Shown here: positions 1 to 6,181 of the stretch, piece after piece | How positions within the stretch are numbered: position 1 is the stretch's first letter | Layout of the letters: each line of letters starts with the position of its first letter | Assembly (NCBI GenBank): GCA_947167435.1 | Contig: CAMVIC010000001.1 | Location: 1-40,872, forward strand | Source: an uncultured Clostridia bacterium | GTDB lineage: Bacteria; Bacillota_A; Clostridia; Oscillospirales; Oscillospiraceae | Reading direction: 5' to 3' | DNA: 40,872 nt | Program-made: the position numbers and the translations under genes | The notes under the pieces: generated by a model | Seen by the model: only the letters and a program-made list of their open reading frames with translations | Told to the model about the DNA's origin: nothing | The model's database searches: none

Positions 1-51
1 ATACGCGATTTGACTCTGTGACTGGAGTTCAGACGTGTGCTCTTCCGATCT
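1..51. other. Illumina adapter and index left on the contig end
   Basis: Bases 18-51 match, without a mismatch, the 34-base TruSeq read-2 adapter (begins GTGACTGGAGTTCAG, ends CTTCCGATCT). Bases 1-9 are one mismatch from the end of the P7 primer (ATACGAGAT), and bases 10-17 (TTGACTCT) sit where the 8-base sample index lies. This is library sequence and not genomic DNA. It also shows that position 1 is an untrimmed contig end. Confidence 0.97.
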
Positions 52-62
52 GTTTCTTAATT

Positions 63-191
63 GGTTAGGGATTTGAATCATGTCCGCACATGCCGGGGGC
101 ATGTGCATGAACCGGTGCGCACACCGGTGAATTCCTTTATTTCTTTTCGCGTCCCCTGCACGCGAAAAGAAATGCAAGCAAATCCCTAACC
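63..191. repeat. Cloverleaf-like element of four nested inverted repeats
   Basis: An outer perfect 13-bp inverted repeat (63-75 with 179-191, GGTTAGGGATTTG) encloses three hairpins in a row. These are 86-94/98-106 (9 bp, 3-base loop), 111-117/122-128 (7 bp, 4-base loop) and 139-152/160-173 (14 bp, 7-base loop). No ORF lies inside it. It could be a miniature mobile element or a structured RNA. The hairpins are seen directly; the function is unknown. Confidence 0.7.
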
Positions 192-199
192 CTCCGCCG

Positions 200-360
200 C
201 GTCAGAAGAACTCAGCTCCATCCCGCTTTTGCGTCGCCATGAAGCCGGTTTCTTCCGGGATTTGCGAAAGAGCCACGAAAACTGCAGGTCCGCTGCGCCC
301 TTCTTTCTTCTCCCAATCAAACCCGCTTCGCTGGGCTCCGATTGGGGTGGCGTAGCATTG
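200..360. repeat. Dispersed hairpin repeat, copy 1
   Basis: It opens with a 20-base stretch (200-219, CGTCAGAAGAACTCAGCTCC) that recurs exactly at 2421-2440. It continues with a shared CCGCTGCG-TTCTTC segment and ends in a hairpin (312-318 with 340-346, inner CCC/GGG). The stem bases differ between copies but pairing is kept. There is no credible coding content. The rest of the stretch to position 465 shows no gene. Confidence 0.65.
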
Positions 361-465
361 TAGAGAGCTTTTTCAAATAAGTTCGCAGCTTTTTTTCCAT
401 GATAATCGCTGATGCATCTGATATGATAAGAGCGCAGGGATAAAAACAGCATTATTCCTGAGAGA

Positions 466-478
466 GGAGGAAACCTCC
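466..478 (+). promoter_or_regulatory. Ribosome site folded into a hairpin before the nucleotidyltransferase
   Basis: The Shine-Dalgarno GGAGG (466-470) is followed by AAA and then CCTCC (474-478), directly against the ATG at 479. The two pentamers are perfect complements, so the ribosome site can be closed by a 5-bp stem with a 3-base loop. A translational on/off or temperature effect is an inference. Confidence 0.55.
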
Positions 479-1231
479 ATGCGGGAAACCATCCTGAGAA
501 AGCTGGATGAAATCGAGAAAAGAGAAAACGTAAGAATCCTGCTGGCGGTCGAATCCGGCAGCCGGGCATGGGGCTTTGCCTCCCCGGACAGCGATTATGA
601 CGTACGCTTTATCTACGTGCGTCCCAAAGTGGATTATCTTCGTCTGGAAAAGGCCCGGGACGTGGTTGAGCTGCCCCTTGAGGGCGAGCTGGATATCAGC
701 GGCTGGGATCTGGATAAAACGCTGCGTCTGCTCCGCGCGTCAAACCCGACGCTGTTTGAGTGGTTCTCCTCCCCCATCGTATACCGGGAGACCGCGTTTG
801 CAGGCGAATTTCGCGGCATCATGCAGCAGTACTTTTCCTCCAGGCGTGGGCTGAGCCACTACCTCAGCATGGCAGGCGGCAACTACCGTGAGTATCTGAG
901 AGGCGACACGGTGAAGGCCAAAAAGTACTTTTATGTGCTGCGTCCCATCCTAGCCTGCAGGTGGATTCTGGACAGGGGGACACCGCCGCCCATGCTGTTT
1001 TCGGAGCTGATGGAAGCGGAGCTTGATCCCGCCCTTCTGCCGGACGTGAACAGGCTTCTCGATTTGAAGATGAACGCACCGGAGATCAAAACGATCCCAA
1101 AAATTGAAAGCATCAACCGTTACCTTGAAAGCAGCATCGAGGAAGTACGATTCCGTATCGTTCAGCTGCCGGAAGACACAAATCATGGCTGGGAGGAACT
1201 GGATCAGCTCTTCCTCTCGCAGCTTGAGTGA
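479..1231 (+). CDS. Nucleotidyltransferase of the RlaP/YcgL family
   Basis: A 250-residue cytoplasmic protein with the polymerase-beta-type nucleotidyltransferase signature near residues 23-40: ESGSRAWGFASPDSDYDVR, with the GSRAWG turn and paired DxD-type acidic residues that bind metal. Length and layout fit the family called RNA-ligase-associated or predicted nucleotidyltransferase (PF10127 type). Family members occur in RNA repair loci or as orphans; here no RNA ligase is adjacent, so the substrate is unknown. The start is set by GGAGG 8 bases upstream. It stands alone, between repeats and a small-ORF/XRE pair. Confidence 0.85.
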   Translation: MRETILRKLDEIEKRENVRILLAVESGSRAWGFASPDSDYDVRFIYVRPKVDYLRLEKARDVVELPLEGELDISGWDLDKTLRLLRASNPTLFEWFSSPIVYRETAFAGEFRGIMQQYFSSRRGLSHYLSMAGGNYREYLRGDTVKAKKYFYVLRPILACRWILDRGTPPPMLFSELMEAELDPALLPDVNRLLDLKMNAPEIKTIPKIESINRYLESSIEEVRFRIVQLPEDTNHGWEELDQLFLSQLE

Positions 1232-1284
1232 GGGAATCCATTTTATACTACGGGTTTCTTTACTTCGGCCGGAACAAATGCTAT

Positions 1285-1290
1285 TATAAT
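1285..1290 (+). promoter_or_regulatory. -10 box candidate for the 45-residue ORF
   Basis: A consensus TATAAT stands 37 bases upstream of the small ORF's ATG. No well-spaced -35 box is visible (a TTTACT lies 20 bases upstream), so this is a tentative promoter. Confidence 0.35.
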
Positions 1291-1327
1291 ACCAGAAAAC
1301 AGGGCCATGCCCGGAAAGGAAAACGAA

Positions 1328-1465
1328 ATGATTCTCAGACAATTCTCTCTTCTGTTCAAATCCGAATATCAGGATCTTTCGCTGTGCCGCTTTGATTATG
1401 AGCAGCACGCTCCTTTGACATGCCCATATGAGACGGAAAACCCAACTGTGATACGGCAGCCGTAA
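1328..1465 (+). CDS. Small protein of 45 residues, unknown
   Basis: ATG at 1328 follows AAAGGA at a good distance. The frame stays open to TAA at 1463-1465 and reads MILRQFSLLFKSEYQDLSLC... with a Cys/Tyr-containing, non-hydrophobic composition. It has its own -10 candidate and is followed within 25 bases by an intrinsic terminator, so it looks like an independent short transcript. I do not recognise the family. It sits just upstream of an XRE regulator and may be functionally paired with it. Confidence 0.5.
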   Translation: MILRQFSLLFKSEYQDLSLCRFDYEQHAPLTCPYETENPTVIRQP

Positions 1466-1489
1466 CAGGCTTACCGGGGACTTTCACGG

Positions 1490-1522
1490 GCCGCTTGTCT
1501 TGTATGAGGCAGGCGGCTTTTT
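1490..1522 (+). terminator. Intrinsic terminator after the small ORF
   Basis: A 10-bp stem (1490-1499 with 1508-1517, two G-U pairs, 8-base loop) is followed by five T (1518-1522). Confidence 0.75.
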
Positions 1523-1590
1523 GCATTGAAACTCATAAAACTCATATTTGTGTCTAAGGCCGGTATGGCCGGAACAGGAGAGTAAATGAA

Positions 1591-1845
1591 ATGAATCGAA
1601 TACCGGTCATCGACATGACCGCAACGGGCATCAACATCGCCCGTCTTCGCGTAAGCGCCGGTTTGACGGTGAAGGATCTCCAGGACGTCTTCGGGTTCAG
1701 CACCCCCCAGGCCATCTACAAGTGGCAGCGCGGAACGGCTTTGCCGACTGTGGACAACTTGGTCATCCTCGCCGCAGTGTTCGGCGTGAGGATCGATGAC
1801 ATTCTTATTTTTCAGGGATGCGGAGTGATCCAGATTTCCGCATAA
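1591..1845 (+). CDS. XRE-type helix-turn-helix regulator
   Basis: An 84-residue one-domain DNA-binding protein. Residues about 13-65 form the Cro/CI-type HTH: NIARLRVSAGLTVKDLQDVFG, then a recognition segment around PQAIYKWQRGTALP, then NLVILAAVFGVRIDDIL. GGAG lies about 9 bases before the ATG. It probably regulates itself or neighbours. With no toxin partner visible except the unrecognised 45-residue ORF, a toxin-antitoxin role cannot be claimed. Confidence 0.85.
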   Translation: MNRIPVIDMTATGINIARLRVSAGLTVKDLQDVFGFSTPQAIYKWQRGTALPTVDNLVILAAVFGVRIDDILIFQGCGVIQISA

Positions 1846-1917
1846 TATATAAATAATAAAGTTCCGAAGAAAGCGGAGCTTTCACAGGAAAACCAGCCCA
1901 AAGGATCGGGCTGGCGT

Positions 1918-1994
1918 GGTCCCTTCGACTAACTGGTCAGGTCACCGCCCTTTCAAGGCGGTAATGCCGGGTTCAAATCCCGCAGGGACCACCA
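1918..1994 (+). tRNA. tRNA-Glu (TTC)
   Basis: The acceptor GGTCCCT/AGGGACC pairs fully, with A73 and encoded CCA. The D stem GACT/GGTC pairs. The anticodon loop CTTTCAA gives TTC. The T arm has one C-C mismatch at 49/65. It is the first gene of the array, and a 3-base spacer follows. Confidence 0.93.
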
Positions 1995-1997
1995 TAT

Positions 1998-2072
1998 ACC
2001 GAATTGGTGTAACGGCAGCACGCCTGACTCTGACTTAAGGAGGTCGTGGTTCAAATCCATGATCCGGTGCCA
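1998..2072 (+). tRNA. tRNA-Gln (CTG)
   Basis: The anticodon loop CTCTGAC gives CTG. The T arm CGTGG/CCATG pairs with one G-U, and CCA is encoded. There is an A-C mismatch in the acceptor (5/68) and a C-A mismatch in the anticodon stem (28/42), more than usual for a housekeeping tRNA. Confidence 0.85.
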
Positions 2073-2075
2073 TAT

Positions 2076-2149
2076 ATGGGTCTCATACAACGGCAGTATG
2101 CCGGTCTCCAAAACCGGTCATTGTGGTTCGAATCCACAGGCCCGTGCCA
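2076..2149 (+). tRNA. tRNA-Trp (CCA)
   Basis: The anticodon stem CCGGT/ACCGG encloses loop CTCCAAA, giving CCA. The acceptor ATGGGTC/GGCCCGT pairs with G-U pairs. The T arm TGTGG/CCACA pairs, and CCA is encoded. Confidence 0.92.
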
Positions 2150-2152
2150 TAC

Positions 2153-2229
2153 AGCCCCGTAGTGCAGATGGTTAACACGCCTGACTGTCTATCAGGAGAT
2201 CGCGGGTTCGAGTCCCGTCGGGGTTGCCA
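2153..2229 (+). tRNA. tRNA-Asp (GTC)
   Basis: The anticodon stem CCTGA/TCAGG with loop CTGTCTA gives GTC. The acceptor AGCCCCG/CGGGGTT pairs with one G-U. CCA is encoded. Confidence 0.93.
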
Positions 2230-2232
2230 TAC

Positions 2233-2331
2233 GGCCCCTTAGTCTAATCGGCCAGGACGCAGGACTCTCAATCCTGAAATACCGGGCAAGAGAGGGCGGC
2301 CTGGGCCGTTCAAGTCCTGGAGAGCGTGCCA
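2233..2331 (+). pseudogene. Damaged tRNA-Glu (CTC) with an inserted T arm
   Basis: The first three quarters are normal: D stem GTCT/GGAC and anticodon stem CAGGA/TCCTG with loop CTCTCAA (CTC). The T-stem half CCGGG ends at about 2286. Its loop and partner (TTCAAGT, CCTGG) only begin after a further 22 bases, which contain a CGGCC/GGCCG hairpin. Removing those 22 bases restores a good T arm. The 3' acceptor strand (AGAGCGT) does not pair with the 5' strand (GGCCCCT). It is likely a non-functional copy. A processed insertion is possible but less likely. Confidence 0.6.
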
Positions 2332-2334
2332 CAT

Positions 2335-2420
2335 GCACAGATGTTGGAACTGGTAGACAGGCCGGTCTCAGACACCGGTGCCCACAAGGCTTGCGGGTTC
2401 GAATCCCGCTCTGTGCACCA
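2335..2420 (+). tRNA. tRNA-Leu (CAG)
   Basis: A class II tRNA. Acceptor GCACAGA/TCTGTGC pairs perfectly. Anticodon stem CCGGT/ACCGG with loop CTCAGAC gives CAG. It has a long variable arm, A73 and encoded CCA. The copy-2 repeat starts at the next base. Confidence 0.95.
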
Positions 2421-2544
2421 CGTCAGAAGAACTCAGCTCCGTTCCGTTTCCGCTGCGTCCTTCTTCCTTTCCAAATCGAACCCACTTCGTTGGGCTTCGA
2501 TTTGGGTCCCGGCCCGGAGCCTGATCCGGCCGGTAAATCCACCA
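2421..2544. repeat. Dispersed hairpin repeat, copy 2, inside the tRNA array
   Basis: It starts exactly after the Leu CCA end with the 20-base sequence also found at 200-219. It ends in CACCA (2540-2544), the same five bases that end the tRNA-Leu (2416-2420). It contains a strong hairpin (2471-2484 with 2491-2505, one bulged C). The flanking CACCA pair could be a target duplication, or the tail of a lost tRNA. Confidence 0.6.
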
Positions 2545-2545
2545 T

Positions 2546-2621
2546 ACGTTCTTAGCTCAGTTGGTAGAGCAGCGGTCTTTTAAACCGCAGGTCGCGGGTT
2601 CGAGCCCCGCAGGGCGTACCA
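2546..2621 (+). tRNA. tRNA-Lys (TTT)
   Basis: The acceptor ACGTTCT/AGGGCGT pairs with two G-U. The anticodon stem GCGGT/ACCGC with loop CTTTTAA gives TTT. The T arm is standard and CCA is encoded. Confidence 0.93.
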
Positions 2622-2624
2622 TAT

Positions 2625-2700
2625 GCGTTCTTAGCTCAGTTGGTAGAGCGACGGACTGTTAATCCGTATGTCGCAGGTTCAAGTCCTGCAGGACGCGCCA
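2625..2700 (+). tRNA. tRNA-Asn (GTT)
   Basis: The acceptor GCGTTCT/AGGACGC pairs. The anticodon stem ACGGA/TCCGT with loop CTGTTAA gives GTT. CCA is encoded. Confidence 0.94.
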
Positions 2701-2703
2701 CAT

Positions 2704-2779
2704 GCGCTTTTAGCTCAGCTGGTAGAGCAGCGGACTCTTAATCCGAAGGTCGTGGGTTCGATCCCCTCAAGGCGCACCA
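2704..2779 (+). tRNA. tRNA-Lys (CTT)
   Basis: The acceptor GCGCTTT/AAGGCGC pairs. The anticodon loop CTCTTAA gives CTT, with a G-A mismatch at 27/43. The T stem has a T-T mismatch at 50/64. CCA is encoded. Confidence 0.9.
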
Positions 2780-2782
2780 TAT

Positions 2783-2870
2783 GCACGAATGGCGGAACTG
2801 GAATACGCGCCAGACTAAGGATCTGGTGCCCGCATAGGGTTTGTGAGTTCGACTCTCACTTCGTGCACCA
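2783..2870 (+). tRNA. tRNA-Leu (AAG)
   Basis: A class II tRNA with acceptor GCACGAA/TTCGTGC. The anticodon stem CCAGA/TCTGG encloses loop CTAAGGA, so positions 34-36 are AAG. Bacteria normally use GAG for this box. A34 would need deamination to inosine by TadA or a related enzyme. CCA is encoded. Confidence 0.92.
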
Positions 2871-2875
2871 TATAC

Positions 2876-2963
2876 GGGAGAATGCCTGAGTCTGGTCAAT
2901 AGGAGCGGTCCGTAAAACCGTCGGTTTCGGCCTGCGTTGGTTCAAATCCAACTTCTCCCACCA
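2876..2963 (+). tRNA. tRNA-Tyr (GTA) with C33
   Basis: The acceptor GGGAGAA/TTCTCCC pairs. It has a long variable arm and T arm GTTGG/CCAAC. The anticodon loop CCGTAAA places GTA at 34-36, so position 33, nearly always U, is C here. CCA is encoded. It is the last gene of the array. Confidence 0.88.
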
Positions 2964-3015
2964 CAACAAATCGGCAGCCGGCCCTTTGGAAAAAGAGTCG
3001 GCTGCCGGTTTGTTG
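2964..3015. terminator. Terminator hairpin ending the tRNA array
   Basis: A long stem (2964-2979 with 3000-3015, one G-U) follows the Tyr CCA end directly. T-rich sequence runs through and after the right arm (TTTGTTGTT). It may also stop the minus-strand operon that ends at 3079. Confidence 0.65.
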
Positions 3016-3078
3016 TTCAATTCTCTGTGCTCTAACCGGGGCGGCCCTTGCTTTCTTCCCTGTCTGCCTGTTTTGGCG

Positions 3079-3864
3079 TCAGCCGCCGGCATAACGCACA
3101 GCGTTAAGGACGCAGATCAGAATCATAACCGCCATAAGGCCCATGAACAGCTTGCCCACCGCAGCATTGTCGAGCCGTCTGTTAAGCTTTCGCCCGACCA
3201 TCCCGCCGCCGATGCCGCCGGCTGTCATAAGAATCAGAGCGGGCCAAGCAAATTCAGGCACGGCGTGGGTAATAAGTGCGGTCAGAAGGCTTGCTGTCTG
3301 GCTGAAGAGGATAATATAGAGACTGTTCTGAGCGGCGGTCTTGGTCTCCATACTGAAGAAATAGAACAGGACCACAAGGTTGAAGGGCCCGCCGCCAATC
3401 CCGAGGAAGCTGGAAAGGATTCCAAGTGCAAGCCCGATACCGAGGCACGCCGGGAGAGTTGCGACGTGCAGGGTCCGGATTCTGTCCTTGCGGACTGTAT
3501 AACACAGCGTCCCCGCAATCAACAGGGCAAGGCAGATTGCCTGCACTGAGCCCACAGTGTCCGGATTGGCAAACAGCGCCTTGACGGCAGAGAACATCTG
3601 CTTGCCGATAACGCCGCCCACTGCAGCGCCGACTGCCAGGGGCGTGCTGGTCTTCATATCCACACAGCTCTCCCCGGAGCTGAGATTTTTCGCCACCGAG
3701 TAGCCGCTCATGCTGAGCACCGTACAGCCTGAAAGGAAGCTGATGGCAGAGATACTGGCCAAACCGCACAGATCCAGCACCGGCTTCATAATCACACCGC
3801 CGCCGATTCCGCAGATCGCGCCGATGATGCTGGCAAGAAAGCTGACAACAAAAAACAGAATCAT
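3079..3864 (-). CDS. TSUP (TauE/SafE) family membrane carrier
   Basis: A 261-residue, strongly hydrophobic protein with about seven to eight membrane segments. It has the glycine-rich N-terminal motif of the TauE/SafE group (GAICGIGGGVIMKP, residues about 15-28) and its repeat in the second half (FLGIGGGPFNLVVL). Family members export sulfite, sulfate or organosulfonates. It is the last gene of a 12-gene operon and overlaps the sulfatase-maturase stop by four bases (ATGA). It could dispose of sulfate released by the sulfatase at 23423; the substrate is inferred from context. Confidence 0.88.
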   Translation of the reverse strand: MILFFVVSFLASIIGAICGIGGGVIMKPVLDLCGLASISAISFLSGCTVLSMSGYSVAKNLSSGESCVDMKTSTPLAVGAAVGGVIGKQMFSAVKALFANPDTVGSVQAICLALLIAGTLCYTVRKDRIRTLHVATLPACLGIGLALGILSSFLGIGGGPFNLVVLFYFFSMETKTAAQNSLYIILFSQTASLLTALITHAVPEFAWPALILMTAGGIGGGMVGRKLNRRLDNAAVGKLFMGLMAVMILICVLNAVRYAGG

Positions 3865-5006
3865 CGGTTCCGTCCTCTCTCCCTGCTGCGAATGCGGTGT
3901 TCCGCACGGGCGATGTTCATCATCCGCTCCCCTGCGTGTTCAAAGAGCATGCGAAAGGCGCCGCAGTAATAATTATGTACGCCCTCCGGCGTCCGGACCC
4001 AGTCTTTCTTGCATCCGCCGCTGCACAGCACCTGCCAGGGGCATGCGCTGCATTCCGCCGGCTTCTCTGCGCCCCGGGCCAGAAAACGGCGGAGCGTCTC
4101 GCTCCCGGCAAGCTCCGTCAGCGGCTGTTCACAGAGGTTTCCCAGGCGCCACTCATCCAGTGCGAAGAAATCACAGGGGTAGACGGAGCCGTCTGCCTCT
4201 ACGACAAAATAGGCGCCGCAGTTTCCGCAGGTTGCACAGGTGCTGGCATTGTCGCGCAGCAGCAGATGAATATAGTCGTCAAAAAGCCGGATGCTGTGGT
4301 ATTCACCATGCTCCCAGTCCCGGTACCACAGGTCGAAAAGTCGGCACAGAAACCGCCCGTAGGCCTCCGGCTTCAGAGACCAGGGAAAGGTGCCCCGGGC
4401 AGAATCGCCGGGATCCAGGCAGGCAATGAACTGGATAAAGGAAAAGCCGAGCTTTTTAAGTTCCTGATACACTTTTTGCGGACTGCGCGCACACTGGGCG
4501 GTAACGACGCAGAGCGCGTTGACCGGCACGGACGCTTTTTGCAGCAGCAGCGCGCTTCGGGATACCCGGTTCCAGCTGCCGCTGCCCTCCGTGTCGACGC
4601 GGTGGGCATTATGGAGCTCCGGGAATCCGTCCAGCGACAGGCCGACCAGAAAGCCTTCCTGCCGCAGGAAACTGGCCCAGTCCTCGTCCAGCAGCACGCC
4701 GTTGGTCTGGATGGAGAAGGCGATCTTGACCTTTTCCGGGCAGAGAGCACGGGCTTTTTCCGTGAACTGCCTGAAAAAATCCAGCCCGGCAAGCGTCGGC
4801 TCTCCTCCCTGAAAGGCAAAGTTCACAAATCCCGGTGCTTCCACCGTGCGGTAGGCCTCCCGGATAAGCCGCTCCGCTGTCTCTTCCCGCATAATCCCCG
4901 GGCTGACCTGCTGCCTGCGCAGCGATTCTTCCCGGTAAAAGCAATACCGGCAGCGCAGATTGCACAGGCTGGAAGCGGGCTTGATCAGAAAATTGATGGT
5001 TTTCAT
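3861..5006 (-). CDS. Anaerobic sulfatase-maturating enzyme (radical SAM, SPASM)
   Basis: A 381-residue radical-SAM enzyme that converts the active-site Cys (or Ser) of sulfatases to formylglycine in the cytosol without oxygen. The SAM-cluster motif is C15-x3-C19-x2-C22 (SSLCNLRCRYC). A C-terminal SPASM-type Cys set binds auxiliary clusters (CATCGNCGAY, VYPCDFF, ECSACPWQVLCSGGC). The start is the ATG at 5006, which has GGAGGGGGG upstream; an earlier in-frame start lacks one. Its likely client is the CSPAR-type sulfatase at 23423-24937. Confidence 0.93.
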   Translation of the reverse strand: MKTINFLIKPASSLCNLRCRYCFYREESLRRQQVSPGIMREETAERLIREAYRTVEAPGFVNFAFQGGEPTLAGLDFFRQFTEKARALCPEKVKIAFSIQTNGVLLDEDWASFLRQEGFLVGLSLDGFPELHNAHRVDTEGSGSWNRVSRSALLLQKASVPVNALCVVTAQCARSPQKVYQELKKLGFSFIQFIACLDPGDSARGTFPWSLKPEAYGRFLCRLFDLWYRDWEHGEYHSIRLFDDYIHLLLRDNASTCATCGNCGAYFVVEADGSVYPCDFFALDEWRLGNLCEQPLTELAGSETLRRFLARGAEKPAECSACPWQVLCSGGCKKDWVRTPEGVHNYYCGAFRMLFEHAGERMMNIARAEHRIRSRERGRNR

Positions 5007-5073
5007 CTGCGTCCCCCCTCCAGGGCATCCGAAAGGATGCACAGCAAACAAGCGTTTTTGTTGAGGCTTGGTA

Positions 5074-6120
5074 TTATCGGTCGATCCACCAATGGCAGAT
5101 ATTGGTGCGGGCCTCCTCGTAGGAGACGGAGCCCTGAATCAGCAGGCGTTCTCCCTGTGGGGCGTGCACGGTCACATTATTGGAATAGAAGCAGGACTGC
5201 CCCCATGCTCCCGGGGGGCAGATGTGAAGATAGCGCCCCGCATCCCAGTGCAGTGCGTCATCTGAGGTATACAGGACAAATTCCCGGGGCAGCTCATCGC
5301 TTTCGCAGCCGGAACGGCCGTGAAGGTAATACATGCCGCCAAGCTTCGCAATCTGGGGGTTTCGAATGCGCCTGGCAACATAGCTGCAGCCAACATTGCG
5401 CCATGTTTGACCCATATCCCCGCTCTCGCACACATCCAGCCGGTATTCGTCCCGTATATTGTACGCATAGGCCAGCAACCGACCGTCATAAGTGCGCATC
5501 AGGGCGCCGTAAGCCCGGCCTTGGGTGTCAAAGGGCACTACAGACCTCTCTCGGAAGCTCGCTCCGCCGTCCGTGCTCTCCAGGAGGAGGTAACGGTGCC
5601 CGCTCCGGTTCCCAGCGAAAGAAACGCTGGCGTCGTTTGCAAAGTGCAGGGCATAGATGGCCCCGTCCTCCAGAATCATATCATAGACGCGGCCCGCCTC
5701 CGGACTCAGCTCCCGGGGCTCGCTCCAGCTTTCGCCGCCATCCCGGGATGTGATGTACACCGGACTCAGGAAAGGTTCCCATGCCGGCTGACACAGGCAT
5801 CTCAGACAGCTGACGACAATGGTGCCGTTCTCGGTGCAGACAGCTTTCTCGCAGGCCATGGTGTAAACGCCGTCAAAGAATGCATCCACGGAGCACTGCA
5901 GCACAACAGGTCCGCTCCAGGTCACGCCCGCGTCGACGGAGCGTTTATATTCCACCCAGCCGAAGCCGCTGTGGCCATGGTTGCGCCCGCCGGCACAGTT
6001 GGAATAAAAGGCCAGCAGCTTTCCCGGCGCATATTCAACAAGGGCATGGCCCAGATGCCCGGAGCGGTGTTTTTCCCGGTGATTTACAAACAGAATTCCG
6101 TTTTCGGGAGATACCGTCAT
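5074..6120 (-). CDS. BNR/Asp-box beta-propeller protein (sialidase superfamily fold)
   Basis: 348 residues from the ATG at 6120, which is preceded by AAGGAG. At least four Asp-box motifs are spread along it (SVDAGVTW, SRDGGESW, STDGGASF, SGDMGQTW), the mark of a six-bladed sialidase-type propeller. No signal peptide is present, so it is cytoplasmic. The N-terminal FRIP motif of true exo-sialidases is not seen, so sialidase activity should not be assumed. It may be a hydrolase, lyase or binding protein for an imported saccharide. It sits between a Gfo/Idh dehydrogenase and the sulfatase maturase in the operon. Confidence 0.8.
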   Translation of the reverse strand: MTVSPENGILFVNHREKHRSGHLGHALVEYAPGKLLAFYSNCAGGRNHGHSGFGWVEYKRSVDAGVTWSGPVVLQCSVDAFFDGVYTMACEKAVCTENGTIVVSCLRCLCQPAWEPFLSPVYITSRDGGESWSEPRELSPEAGRVYDMILEDGAIYALHFANDASVSFAGNRSGHRYLLLESTDGGASFRERSVVPFDTQGRAYGALMRTYDGRLLAYAYNIRDEYRLDVCESGDMGQTWRNVGCSYVARRIRNPQIAKLGGMYYLHGRSGCESDELPREFVLYTSDDALHWDAGRYLHICPPGAWGQSCFYSNNVTVHAPQGERLLIQGSVSYEEARTNICHWWIDR

Positions 6121-6181
6121 TTTTCTGCACTCCTTACAGAAGAGAATCCGATTGAAGGGAGATCCTGCGGGATTGGCGGGT

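Noticed and set aside
63..191. Integron attC recombination site
   Set aside because: The outer arms read GTTAGGG...CCCTAAC, opposite to the RYYYAAC...GTTRRRY order of attC sites, and no integrase or cassette is present.
1918..2963. Prophage or phage island around the tRNA array
   Set aside because: No structural, integrase or lysis gene flanks it. Compactness alone is not enough, so only the observation is reported.
3897..5753. A 618-codon open frame on the plus strand
   Set aside because: It is the complement of the sulfatase maturase and propeller genes; no family motif is visible in it.
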